From JBHIFB01 sp046760905 (GTDB taxonomy: Bacteria > Gemmatimonadota > CAZMKB01), in contig JBHIFB010000039.1 in assembly GCA_046760905.1 (NCBI GenBank), positions 1-24,890 on the forward strand: DNA of 24,890 nt, read 5' to 3'. The position numbers and the translations under genes were made by a program. The notes under the pieces are model-generated. The model saw only the letters and a program-made list of their open reading frames with translations, did not search any database and was not told the DNA's origin. This document shows positions 1 through 6,926 of the stretch, piece after piece; the stretch's first letter is position 1; each line of letters opens with the position of its first letter.

Positions 1-1
1 T

Positions 2-289
2 ATCGTCGAGAGGAACGATTCCCTTGTTGTCGTGTGGGAAGACCATCGACATGGCAATCCTGAAATACTTTCTACACTCAGTATAGATGGAGGAATGCAC
101 TGGTACAATCCCACGAGGCTGACCCTTACACCCGGTTGTTCAATCCATCCATCGATCACAGTATGGGAGGATCAACTAGTCCTTGCATGGCAGGAAAACA
201 GCGATGGCAACTGGGAAATATACTATCAGGAAGTGCCCTTGAGCTCTCTTGTTTCCCCTAAATCAATGTCGATCGATATCGGGCGGTGA
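2..289 (+). CDS. C-terminal end of a secreted Asp-box (BNR/sialidase-like) repeat protein, 5' truncated by the window edge
   Basis: The frame is open from the first bases of the window, so the start lies outside it; the GTG at 32 is only an internal codon. About 95 residues are visible. They contain two units of the type 'VVWEDhrxGNxEI': one starting VVVWEDHRHGNPEIL, and a second reading VWEDQLVLAWQENSDGNWEIYY. Between them is a clear Asp-box, SIDGGMHW (pattern S-x-D-x-G-x-x-W). Such repeats form blades of sialidase-like beta-propellers, usually in exported proteins; the substrate cannot be told from this tail. No sorting domain follows: the protein stops about 25 residues after the last blade, at TGA. 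It converges on the sulfatase-like gene, with 48 bases between the two stops and no obvious terminator hairpin. Family confidence is good, function unknown. Confidence 0.7.
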   Translation: MVERNDSLVVVWEDHRHGNPEILSTLSIDGGMHWYNPTRLTLTPGCSIHPSITVWEDQLVLAWQENSDGNWEIYYQEVPLSSLVSPKSMSIDIGR

Positions 290-337
290 CTTCCGTCTCA
301 ATGCCGCAAGAAGATGTCCGCGTTAGATACCCGATTC

Positions 338-2263
338 CTACAAGTACCCGACAGCTTTGAGCTCTTCAACGAGTTCATCGTCAAGTACCCTCCCTGACTC
401 CTCCGGTGGAAGAAGCAGTGTCTTGAGCGTTTCTGATAGTTTATGATCCAGCCTCTGTGCAACTGCGCTTTCCCTGTCGAGGAGGTTTATGGATTCCTCT
501 GGATCTTTGATGAGATCATAGAGCTCAGCTGCTTTTCCCTCAACCGTTACAAGCTTGTATTGTCCCTGATAAATCGCACGGAGATTCTTTCCCGCGTATG
601 GGTAATCCAGCCTCCATAGCGGATGTTCTCTTCCGTTTTCCAGGATAAATGGCTCCATTCCATTGTCCGGTTCATATGAGTGAGCCGTCGTGGGAACCGG
701 AATATCAAGCTCGTTCAAAATCAGCGAGAAGAGGTTCACCAACCCGAACCGCTCTTTCATCCGGGTTCCACCTGGTTTCCCTCCTGGGTATCGTATGATC
801 AGCGGCACCCTCATAACCTCCTCGAAGATCCATCCGCTATGACCTGCAAGGTTATGCTCACCATATGAGTGCCCATGATCGGAGGTGATTACGAGCATTG
901 TGTTCTCATATACTCCGAGTTCTTTCAGTTTGTCAAAGAGTCTACCCAGTTCGCTGTCCATGAACCTGATCTCGCCGTCGTATAGTGTGACCCAGTGTTT
1001 CTCCTCGGCTTCGCTTAGCTTTCGCTTACCCTGAGTGACGTCAAACTCCATGTCACCCTGGCTCAGAAAGAAGCCGCGTATCGGATTGAAAGCACCCTCG
1101 AAGGTCAAACGATATGGATAGGGAGGGTTCAACCTCAAATGCGCGTCGAAATAGTTGATGAAAAGGAAGAAAGGCGAATCAGAATTTTTCTCCAGCCACC
1201 TGAAGACGAAATCGTTGATCTGGTCAGCTCTCCTCTTTCCCACCGAGGAGAAGAGGTTCGGGATGAGCCTGTTCACAAGCTGTGAGAGAAAGGGCATGCT
1301 CCTAGGCAGGTGGTCCTCATAGTAATCGAATCCCTGGGAGAGGCCGTGCCAACGGGTGCAAAACGGCCCTCCGACGACAGCGCCGGTGTGATAGCCCCTC
1401 TTCTTTAGAATTTCAGCTAGGGTGAGGTGATCATCCTGGAGCTCTTTGCACCCCCAGCTCGCTGAGAGCTCGGACGGATAGCGCCCTGTGAATATGGTCT
1501 GGTGGCTGGGAAGCGTCCAGGCTGAATGCGTGGTTGCCTTGTCGTACACGATCGAGGTGGGCGCCAGCCTCGTGAGATTTGGAACTGTCTCCCGGGGGTA
1601 ACCGTAAAGTTGAAGGTTCGATGAGCGAACCGTATCCATGGTGATTAGGATCACATTTGGCATGGTGGCGAGTGCGTTTGCCTGTGGTGGACTGATAAAA
1701 TCCAGCGCTTCCCTCTTCCAAGAGGTGCGCGAATGCTGGAGTCCAACCAGGACCAGCATAAAAATAACGATGACCGCGGGTAACATGACCCGGAAAATAC
1801 GCTTTCCAAGCCATCGATCGAGGGGGCCCAGAAGAAGCCGGAGCAGGCCCCATCGGATGAAGAAGAAAAATGCCGCTGAGATTGCCATGATACCGATAAC
1901 CGTGAGTATGCCAAGAAGCTCGCCGATCCCTATATCCGGGGGGAGAAGTTTGCGGAAAGCGTGAGTTGTGAGAGCACCAAACATGAGGAGGGAGAAAATC
2001 CCGGCACATGTGCGAAGGAATATTTCAGAACCGTTAGTTGGATGCCTATGAGGCCCTTTGAGGACCATGAGAGTCGAACCCGCCGCTCCGAGAAAAGCAC
2101 CGACAAGTAGATACACCCCGAAGCTCTCCAGCAAGAGCAGCCATTCGTCGAATACTCCGAACGAAAGGTTTCGAGCTGACATGAGCCACAGGGTTTCTAC
2201 GATGGCCAGGCCCCCGCTGATGATGATTCCGGCGGATACAGCCGGCCCGAAGCTAGCTCGCAT
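338..2263 (-). CDS. Membrane-anchored sulfatase / alkaline-phosphatase-superfamily enzyme with a Thr in the nucleophile position
   Basis: The frame is open to a TTG at 2306-2308 (656 residues; numbering here follows that frame). The ATG at residue 16 (2261-2263) is preferred because GAACGAGAAG lies just upstream and the TTG has GAGG almost touching it. About five hydrophobic segments (roughly residues 22-43, 56-83, 100-118, 129-152, 172-190) precede a periplasmic or extracellular catalytic domain starting near 217. That domain carries the metal ligand motif NVILITMDTVR (Asp225), AWTLPSHQTIFTGRYP (Thr265-Leu-Pro-Ser-His269) and the second metal motif SDHGHSYGEH (476-485) with His490. Classical sulfatases have Cys/Ser-x-Pro-x-Arg, converted to formylglycine. 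Here the position is Thr, as in LtaS/EptA/MdoB-type phospho-transferases of the same superfamily, so a lipid- or glycan-modifying transferase or a phosphodiesterase is as likely as a sulfatase. The gene is monocistronic as far as visible. Confidence 0.85.
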   Translation of the reverse strand: MRASFGPAVSAGIIISGGLAIVETLWLMSARNLSFGVFDEWLLLLESFGVYLLVGAFLGAAGSTLMVLKGPHRHPTNGSEIFLRTCAGIFSLLMFGALTTHAFRKLLPPDIGIGELLGILTVIGIMAISAAFFFFIRWGLLRLLLGPLDRWLGKRIFRVMLPAVIVIFMLVLVGLQHSRTSWKREALDFISPPQANALATMPNVILITMDTVRSSNLQLYGYPRETVPNLTRLAPTSIVYDKATTHSAWTLPSHQTIFTGRYPSELSASWGCKELQDDHLTLAEILKKRGYHTGAVVGGPFCTRWHGLSQGFDYYEDHLPRSMPFLSQLVNRLIPNLFSSVGKRRADQINDFVFRWLEKNSDSPFFLFINYFDAHLRLNPPYPYRLTFEGAFNPIRGFFLSQGDMEFDVTQGKRKLSEAEEKHWVTLYDGEIRFMDSELGRLFDKLKELGVYENTMLVITSDHGHSYGEHNLAGHSGWIFEEVMRVPLIIRYPGGKPGGTRMKERFGLVNLFSLILNELDIPVPTTAHSYEPDNGMEPFILENGREHPLWRLDYPYAGKNLRAIYQGQYKLVTVEGKAAELYDLIKDPEESINLLDRESAVAQRLDHKLSETLKTLLLPPEESGRVLDDELVEELKAVGYL

Positions 2264-2454
2264 TCTGACTTCTCGTTCCTTGTTCAGGACAAACCCCCCA
2301 AGAGACAAACCTCGATTAACGATATGTAATTTTGGCGGTTTTCCTCATCATAAATTAATTATGGGCAGCTATGCGAACAATGACAAACCCGAATGTGAAT
2401 GCATCATAGATCGACCGAAATGAAGAAGACACCTAATAACCTGATTTTGCAAAA

Positions 2455-2470
2455 ATTATACCACGGTATA
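2455..2470 (-). promoter_or_regulatory. Extended -10 promoter element overlapped by a TATACC-AC-GGTATA palindrome
   Basis: Read on the minus strand, 2463-2455 is TGGTATAAT, a perfect extended -10 (TGnTATAAT). No good -35 is seen at 17 bases, as expected for extended -10 promoters. Its sequence overlaps a perfect inverted repeat, TATACC (2457-2462) and GGTATA (2465-2470) with a two-base centre, which could be an operator. It points to the sulfatase-like gene about 190 bases downstream. Inferred only from sequence. Confidence 0.4.
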
Positions 2471-2663
2471 TCTTAACAAATGGCTGTATGCGTTCTGATC
2501 CGTGTAGCCATCCCACGATTTCAGGTTCTGCCACCTGCTGCTTACCACGCTTAACGATCAAATTTAGGCGTCATTGTATAAGTGTCAAGCAATCAGGAGC
2601 CTTGTCGGTGAATAAAAAGGAGAGGCGGTGCGTGGAGGGATTCTTACAGCAACACGGATTTCC

Positions 2664-2692
2664 TTGACAACCCGTGATCATCTATAATATTG
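2664..2692 (+). promoter_or_regulatory. Candidate sigma-70 promoter for the flavin oxidoreductase
   Basis: TTGACA at 2664-2669 is a perfect -35. The perfect TATAAT at 2683-2688 is only 13 bases away, which is too close. TATTGT at 2687-2692 gives the standard 17-base spacing with four of six matches. Transcription would start around 2700 and leave a leader of about 170 bases before the ATG at 2871. The site is AT-rich and well placed, but the -10 assignment is uncertain. Confidence 0.4.
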
Positions 2693-2870
2693 TAACACAA
2701 TTAAAACATGGAAAGCTCCCGATTTAATCCCAAAGACGATTCAGATTCCAGGCCGGCAGTAATCGTGGGATCAAAAGCTTGTGCTGTGCCCAGAGGGCCA
2801 TCACGAGCTCCCAAAACATGTACCAGGAAAAGCAGAAGCAGACATGAATTTTAAATGAAAGGACCGCTCC

Positions 2871-4826
2871 ATGAAGAAGCCGGGTAGGAATAAATACCCA
2901 AACCTCTTCCAGCAGGCAAAGCTCGGCAGCCTGACAGTACCGAATCGAATCAAATACGCGGCCTGCTCGGTCTCTAATTTCAACAATCGCGATGGAACGA
3001 TGACCGAGCGTGAATATGCCCGTATGCAGGTAGTGGCAGCTACCGGCGCCGGGATTATTACAAACCAGGGAGCTTACCCGGATGCCAGAGGTGAAGGGAA
3101 GGCTTATTACAGGCAACTGGCGATCTATGATGATAAATTCATTCCACAGTACAGGCGAATTGCAGATCTGATACACAAGCATGGCGCGATAGCCATTCAG
3201 CAGATACTGCATGCCGGCCGCTACGGAGGGATAGATCTGGATTACTGTATCCAGAGTTCCGATGTGAAGCAGACCCTGAAGCACTTCCGGCCGCCTCGGA
3301 AAATGACCAAGGAACAGATCAAAAAGTGCATCGAGGACCATGTACAGGCCACGCGGCGATCACTAGAGGCGGGCTTCGACGGAGTAGAGGTGACCAGCTT
3401 TATGGGCTATCTTCTATCGAACTTCCTTTCTAAATTCACAAACACTCGTACGGATGAATATGGTGGTTCACTTGTAAACAGGGGCCGATTCATGCGCGAG
3501 TTGATCCGGGCCATGAAAAAGGTGCTGGGCTCTAAGCCCATGATAATTCGTCTAAACGGCCTTGAACTCATGGATGAGTATGGCGGCAGTACGCACGAGG
3601 AGTGCCTGGAATACATGAAAATGGCCGAGGATTCTGGAGCGGATTGCATCAGTATCGTCATCGGCTGGCACGAGTCCAGAAAGGGCGCCCTCGGCAGGGA
3701 CGTCGCCACGGACGAGTGGCTCTTTGTCTCCGAGCGTGCGAAGGAGAAAGTTAAAATCCCGGTGGCTTTCGGACCCCGTTTCGGTGACCCGGTCCTGGCA
3801 GAGAAGGCGCTCTCTGAGGGGAAGCTCGATTTCTGGGAAGTCTGCAGACCCATGCTTGCAGATCCTGAGCTGATCCACAAGGTAGAAGAAGATCGCCTGG
3901 AGGAGATAAAACCATGCACGGGCGGTCTCGTCTGCCTGGCACGCATGTTCAGAAACCTGCCATATATCTGTACGGTCAATCCGCGCCTGGGTCACGAAGC
4001 CGAGCCATCCTACGATCCTGCTCCTGCCGCGAATAAAAAACGGGTCTTTGTGATCGGAGGCGGACCCGCCGGACTCGAGTGTGCGGTGACCGCCGCAAGA
4101 CGCGGTCACGATGTCACCATTTATGAAAAAGAGAGCCGTCTCGGGGGACAGCTGATATATGCTTCCAGGGAGCCCTCCGGGGGCAACAAATTCCTGGATC
4201 TCATCAAATACTATGAGATTCAAATCGAGAAGCTGGGGATAACTGTCGAATTGAATACGGAGATGACCGCCAGGTCCGCTAGTTCATTAGAACCCGACGT
4301 GGCGGTGATCGCTACCGGCGCCAAGCTGGCACCAAATCCCTTTCCCACACTCCCCGATGCAAAATTCGTGAGTGCCTACGATGTTATCGGAGACAGGGTC
4401 GAGCTTGGTAAACGGGTACTCGTGGTCATGGGGGAGAGGCTTGGACTCGTAGCAGCCGAATACGCAGCCTCTAAAGGGTGCGAAGTCACCCTGATAGAAG
4501 AGGGAAGGAGTGTCGGAAGCGATGTCGCGCCGACCTTCCGGTGGCGTCACACGGCATGGCTGAGGGAATATAATATCCGGCTCTTCTCCGGTGCGGAGAT
4601 AGTAAAGATAGAAAGTCGTGCCGTTAATTTACTCGATAAAAACGGTGTCGAGAAAAACCTCGAGGCAGACACGCTGATCCTGGGCGGTCCGCGAAAGTCC
4701 AGGAACATCCTTGCTGCGGAGATGGAATACGCCGTAGATGAGCTCTATGTGGTCGGTGATGCGGTCCTGCCGCGCTCGCTCTCCAATGCGATCCACGAAG
4801 GCTACCGGATAGGGGTCAGAATCTGA
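2871..4826 (+). CDS. FMN/FAD/Fe-S 'old yellow enzyme' family oxidoreductase (2,4-dienoyl-CoA reductase / trimethylamine dehydrogenase type)
   Basis: The 651-residue protein has the full architecture of FadH/TMADH/BaiCD-type enzymes. An FMN-binding TIM barrel (about 10-345) carries QILHAGR (111-117) and the barrel motif N-x-RTDEYGGS (191-200). A cysteine cluster for a 4Fe-4S centre (349-367) follows, then a two-nucleotide-binding domain with IGGGPAGLE (395-403) and the DAVLPR end motif. The start ATG has AAAGGA eight bases upstream. Two departures from the norm are visible. The second cluster ligand is Gly352, giving Cys349, Gly352, Cys355, Cys367 (TMADH has C-x2-C-x2-C-x12-C). The usual pocket motif with two His (like IHxAHGYL) reads VTSFMGYLL (174-182). 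The enzyme probably reduces or oxidises an unsaturated or CoA-bound compound with NAD(P)H; the substrate is unknown. It stands alone on the plus strand, and a link to the aromatic operon is not shown by position. Confidence 0.88.
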   Translation: MKKPGRNKYPNLFQQAKLGSLTVPNRIKYAACSVSNFNNRDGTMTEREYARMQVVAATGAGIITNQGAYPDARGEGKAYYRQLAIYDDKFIPQYRRIADLIHKHGAIAIQQILHAGRYGGIDLDYCIQSSDVKQTLKHFRPPRKMTKEQIKKCIEDHVQATRRSLEAGFDGVEVTSFMGYLLSNFLSKFTNTRTDEYGGSLVNRGRFMRELIRAMKKVLGSKPMIIRLNGLELMDEYGGSTHEECLEYMKMAEDSGADCISIVIGWHESRKGALGRDVATDEWLFVSERAKEKVKIPVAFGPRFGDPVLAEKALSEGKLDFWEVCRPMLADPELIHKVEEDRLEEIKPCTGGLVCLARMFRNLPYICTVNPRLGHEAEPSYDPAPAANKKRVFVIGGGPAGLECAVTAARRGHDVTIYEKESRLGGQLIYASREPSGGNKFLDLIKYYEIQIEKLGITVELNTEMTARSASSLEPDVAVIATGAKLAPNPFPTLPDAKFVSAYDVIGDRVELGKRVLVVMGERLGLVAAEYAASKGCEVTLIEEGRSVGSDVAPTFRWRHTAWLREYNIRLFSGAEIVKIESRAVNLLDKNGVEKNLEADTLILGGPRKSRNILAAEMEYAVDELYVVGDAVLPRSLSNAIHEGYRIGVRI

Positions 4827-4831
4827 TCCCC
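4812..4831 (+). terminator. Stem-loop overlapping the stop codon of the flavin oxidoreductase
   Basis: GGGGTCAG, loop AAT, CTGATCCCC forms an 8-bp stem with a single bulged T. It spans the TGA stop (4824-4826). The first run of T (4854-4859) comes 22 bases later, so this is a weak terminator candidate at best; it may instead protect the mRNA end. Confidence 0.3.
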
Positions 4832-4847
4832 TCGATTGCTTTCCGAT

Positions 4848-4876
4848 TTGACATTTTTTCTGGAATATAGTATAAG
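4848..4876 (+). promoter_or_regulatory. Strong-looking sigma-70 promoter ahead of a truncated secreted-protein gene
   Basis: TTGACA (4848-4853) is followed after exactly 17 bases by TATAAG (4871-4876), five of six matches to the -10 consensus. The expected start near 4883 gives a leader of about 130 bases, ending in AAGGAG (5008-5013) before the ATG at 5016. The best-formed promoter in the window therefore now serves a gene remnant. Confidence 0.6.
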
Positions 4877-5015
4877 GGGGACGAATAAGGCAGTATTGTT
4901 TGATAATTTGCAACCTAACCTGTTCAGGTAGTGTTCTTTGTCGCCCGGCTTTCGGGAATCCTTGAAACCCGATCACCCATGAACATGGCGGACCTTCAAC
5001 CGTGAGGAAGGAGAA

Positions 5016-5285
5016 ATGGGACGACACTTCTTCTCATTCACCTTGGCGTCTCTCGGAATCATCATCTTCACGTATTGGACGGCCCTGTGCCAGATGGGAG
5101 AGAATCCGCACCCAGAAAAGTATACAGGAACCCTTCATGCAGACGGCTGGTATGCCTTACCCTGGAATTCCAGGATCACCTTCGAGAGGACATTCGGCGG
5201 ATCTGGTGTTGATTGGGCACACTCCGTCTCCCAGACCACAGACGACGGCGATTCTCACTCTCGGACCGAGCCGGGGAGTCATTAA
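5016..5285 (+). pseudogene. 5' end of a secreted FGGSG-repeat protein, truncated
   Basis: The ATG has a near-perfect ribosome binding site (AGGAAGGAG) and opens with an export signal: Met-Gly-Arg-His, then a hydrophobic stretch to about residue 25. A mature start follows, leading to ERTFGGSGVDWAHSVSQTTDDGD. That is the first unit of the 'FGGSGxDxxxSVxQTxDGGY' repeats of beta-propeller-like secreted proteins in FCB and related phyla. After about position 5246 the frame loses the repeat pattern, reading SHSRTEPGSH to a stop at 5285. On the other strand the same bases read as a different protein. What is seen is therefore a genuine gene start joined to unrelated DNA. Its promoter and ribosome binding site are intact. 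The natural C-terminus of such a protein (NYPNPFNP domain) occurs about 600 bases further on. Confidence 0.6.
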
Positions 5286-5411
5286 AAGACCCATTCTTCC
5301 GATCTCGCCGATGCCGGCGTCTCTTGCGACCAGGGGGCAGACGACACGGTAGTTGCCGTCGATGTGCGTCCGGGCCGGGTAGCCGAGGTTTCTGATGTGC
5401 AGGTATTCTGC
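5247..5411 (-). pseudogene. Internal fragment of a QueG / reductive-dehalogenase-like Fe-S protein
   Basis: On the minus strand a stretch of about 55 residues reads AEYLHIRNLGYPAR, then HIDGNYRV, then VARDAGIGEIGRMGLL, then TPRLGPRVRIAVV. I recognise this as the region of QueG-like and reductive-dehalogenase-like proteins just before their 4Fe-4S cysteines (pattern A-x-x-AGLGE-x-GR-x-GLL-x-TP-x-x-GPRVR). No start, no cysteine motif and no corrinoid or catalytic domain are present. The similarity ends at about 5246, inside the FGGSG reading frame of the plus strand, and at about 5404-5411, where the plus-strand nucleotidyltransferase fragment begins. It is a piece without either end. Family call is from memory of the motif and is moderately sure. 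Confidence 0.5.
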
Positions 5412-5634
5412 CGACTTGGATTTCTGGTCCATACGAAAGATAAATTTAGAAACCTATTTTCATGCATTACATGCATGCTTGGAAGAAGTATACGACGTAA
5501 CGGACGCGGAGATCAAATTTGATACGCTTTTATTTGAGATACGCTCTCACAACTATCCAAAGCGGCTCAAGATTGAGATTCGAAGAATGGTGAAAGAATG
5601 CGACTTTCAGGAAAGAATCGCCTTTCATCGCTGA
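5395..5634 (+). pseudogene. Fragment of an AbiEii-like nucleotidyltransferase (type IV toxin family)
   Basis: The frame gives about 79 residues starting CRYSADLDF, which matches the nucleotidyltransferase motif R-[YF]-S-x-DLDF of AbiEii toxins. It later has SHNYPKRLKIEIRR, matching the 'RLKIEI' strand of that family. The N-terminal part with the Gly-Ser motif and the C-terminal half are missing, and the family is normally around 200-300 residues. The frame stops at 5632-5634 (TGA). The next bases continue in other frames without a recognisable match. No AbiEi antitoxin is next to it, so this is a dead remnant rather than a working toxin. Family call moderate. Confidence 0.45.
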
Positions 5635-5716
5635 AAAATGTAATCGCTCAAATCAGAGACAAAGATTACAAGTCACGCTTGGATCAACGCTTGAGCCAGA
5701 GGCACGGAGGTACTAT

Positions 5717-5827
5717 ATGAAAAACAACTTCTCTTTTTTTCTACATCACTCGCCAGCAACAGAAATCGCCATAACCATCCTTGCAGTCTCTCGTAACAAG
5801 GTCATTACCGTTGCACGCAGAGGGTGA
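5717..5827 (+). CDS. Possible very short ORF with a good ribosome binding site, function unknown
   Basis: GGAGG (5706-5710) lies six bases before an ATG that opens a 36-codon frame (MKNNFSFFLHH... to TGA at 5825-5827). The product has no signal peptide, no motif and no family that I recognise. It lies inside a stretch made of gene remnants (5635-5863 holds nothing else), so it may be the start of a lost gene. Low confidence that it is expressed. Confidence 0.2.
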   Translation: MKNNFSFFLHHSPATEIAITILAVSRNKVITVARRG

Positions 5828-6210
5828 TCGTCGGGGCTGCGTATCCTGTTACAATCGTCACACCCGGTAGAGCTGGATCTCCCCTTCCGCGGACAGTCCA
5901 GCTCTTCCAGAACTACCCCAACCCCTTTAATCCCCTGACGACGGTCGAATTCACCGTGACGCAAACGGCTGCCACTTCCCTCACGGATGGGGCGGATGAT
6001 CCCTGATCGGTATCGGTACGGCTCGAAATCTACGATCCCCGTGGCAGGAAGGTGCAGCTCCTGATGGATGAAGAGGTGCTCCCGGGACGTTACAGGGTCG
6101 TGTGGAATGGGAGTGATCACGAAGGAGTACCGGTTGCAAGCTGGATCTATTTCTACAGTCTCAGGATCGTAGAACAACGCCTCCTCCGAAAAATGAACCT
6201 CCTGCGGTGA
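5824..6210 (+). pseudogene. C-terminal sorting-type (FlgD/Ig-like, NYPNPFNP) domain with an in-frame TGA
   Basis: The frame reads VQLFQNYPNPFNPLTTVEF, then, after a TGA at 6004-6006 in the same frame, VSVRLEIYDPRGRKVQLL, PGRYRVVWNGSDHEGVPVAS, IYFYSLRI and a basic end RLLRKMNLLR before a second TGA at 6208-6210. This is the complete C-terminal domain found on secreted proteins of FCB-type bacteria, where it acts in sorting or anchoring. Only one stop interrupts it, and the codon could derive from TGG or CGA. The N-terminal side has no matching protein body; the sequence before 5860 is unrelated. It is likely the surviving tail of a protein whose head may be the fragment at 5016. Confidence 0.65.
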
Positions 6211-6317
6211 TGTTTTCCCCGGTATGATCTCCTCCTTCCGGTCTGGAGACAATTCCCTGTGTCTAAAATTCCTATGCCTGTTCCGTGCGTCACGAAATGT
6301 GGAATCGGGTGGCTGGT

Positions 6318-6753
6318 TCACCGGTCCGGATCACCGGTTAGCCAGAAGTTGAAAACGAGGGGCACGGGCGGCCCATAACTACAATCACCATTCTCAGGGG
6401 CCATGAGAAGCTCTGCGTCCCACTCTTCACTCGAGGTGTCGAATCTTACCAGGTACATGGTCCCGTCATCGGTGAAACTCGGGATGAAAGTCATGAAACC
6501 CAGTGGCGGTATATTCCCCCAGATGCCCCGGGAGATAGTCTGCGACCTTGTCCGGATAAGGATCCCTGGTGAGAAGATCAAATGTCGAGGCCACCGAATG
6601 AATGAAGTAGAGAGCCGACCCATCGGGAATCACATAGGGAGAATCGACGTACCCGGCAGGAAAGGACTTTCTGACTGATACGCTTCCTTTGTCGAATCCT
6701 GTAGCGAAGGATACGGTAATGAGGGTAAGGAATATGGCACCTGCTGATTTCAT
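6318..6753 (-). pseudogene. Frameshifted exported TolB/PD40-like beta-propeller fragment
   Basis: From ATG 6751-6753 the protein opens with a signal peptide (MKSAGAIFLTLITVSFATG). It then reads DSPYVIPDGSALYFIHS, the style of a PD40/TolB-type blade, up to FHDFHPEF. There the frame runs into a stop (FHR*). The next frame continues with TDDGTMYLVRFDTSSEEWDAELL to a stop at 6318. Removing one T from TTT at about 6477-6480 joins the two halves as HPEF-TDDG, a normal blade motif. Even joined, the protein is only about 145 residues and stops early, so the 3' part is also lost. A sequencing slip could explain the frameshift but not the short length. It sits downstream of, and on the same strand as, the large operon. 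Confidence 0.5.
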
Positions 6754-6926
6754 CGTCTCATGCACAACGATTATATCCGATCTTGCAATGGCTGTCAAAC
6801 AGAGGCGCTTTCCCGGCAATTTCAGAGGATTGGACGGAATTTGAAAAGGAGGATCCCATGATCGTTGTCATGATCCGGGACCGATTGTTTTTGGCCTGGA
6901 AAGGAACCGGCGAACCGATCTCCCGG

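Larger units (their letters stand above)
2264..2870. other. Intergenic region between two divergent genes
   Basis: About 600 bases separate the preferred start of the sulfatase-like gene from the flavin oxidoreductase start, and I find no convincing gene. It holds an extended -10 element with an overlapping palindrome near 2455-2470 (reading left) and a TTGACA-containing promoter candidate near 2664-2692 (reading right). The plus-strand frame 2058-2423 is mostly antisense to the sulfatase-like gene. The 48-codon frame 2708-2854 has no ribosome binding site and an Arg/Ser-rich product without recognisable features. The stretch 2424-2470 is AT-rich compared with both neighbours. Confidence 0.6.

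Noticed and set aside
2058..2423. Plus-strand frame of 121 codons
   Set aside because: Most of it is antisense to the membrane part of the sulfatase-like gene, with Arg/Ser/Pro-rich composition and no family.
2664..2688. TTGACA with the perfect TATAAT at 2683-2688 as one promoter
   Set aside because: The spacer is only 13 bases; the 17-base partner TATTGT is used instead with reduced confidence.
2708..2854. 48-codon frame between the promoter candidate and the flavin oxidoreductase
   Set aside because: No ribosome binding site before the ATG, basic low-complexity product and no motif; treated as leader sequence.
6004..6006. Selenocysteine or TGA recoding in the sorting domain
   Set aside because: TGA is a normal stop for many genes here, no SECIS-like structure was seen, and the domain has no Cys at this place.
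5746..6321. Minus-strand frame of 191 codons opposite the sorting domain
   Set aside because: The plus strand encodes a clear NYPNPFNP domain over the same bases; the minus product has no recognisable features.
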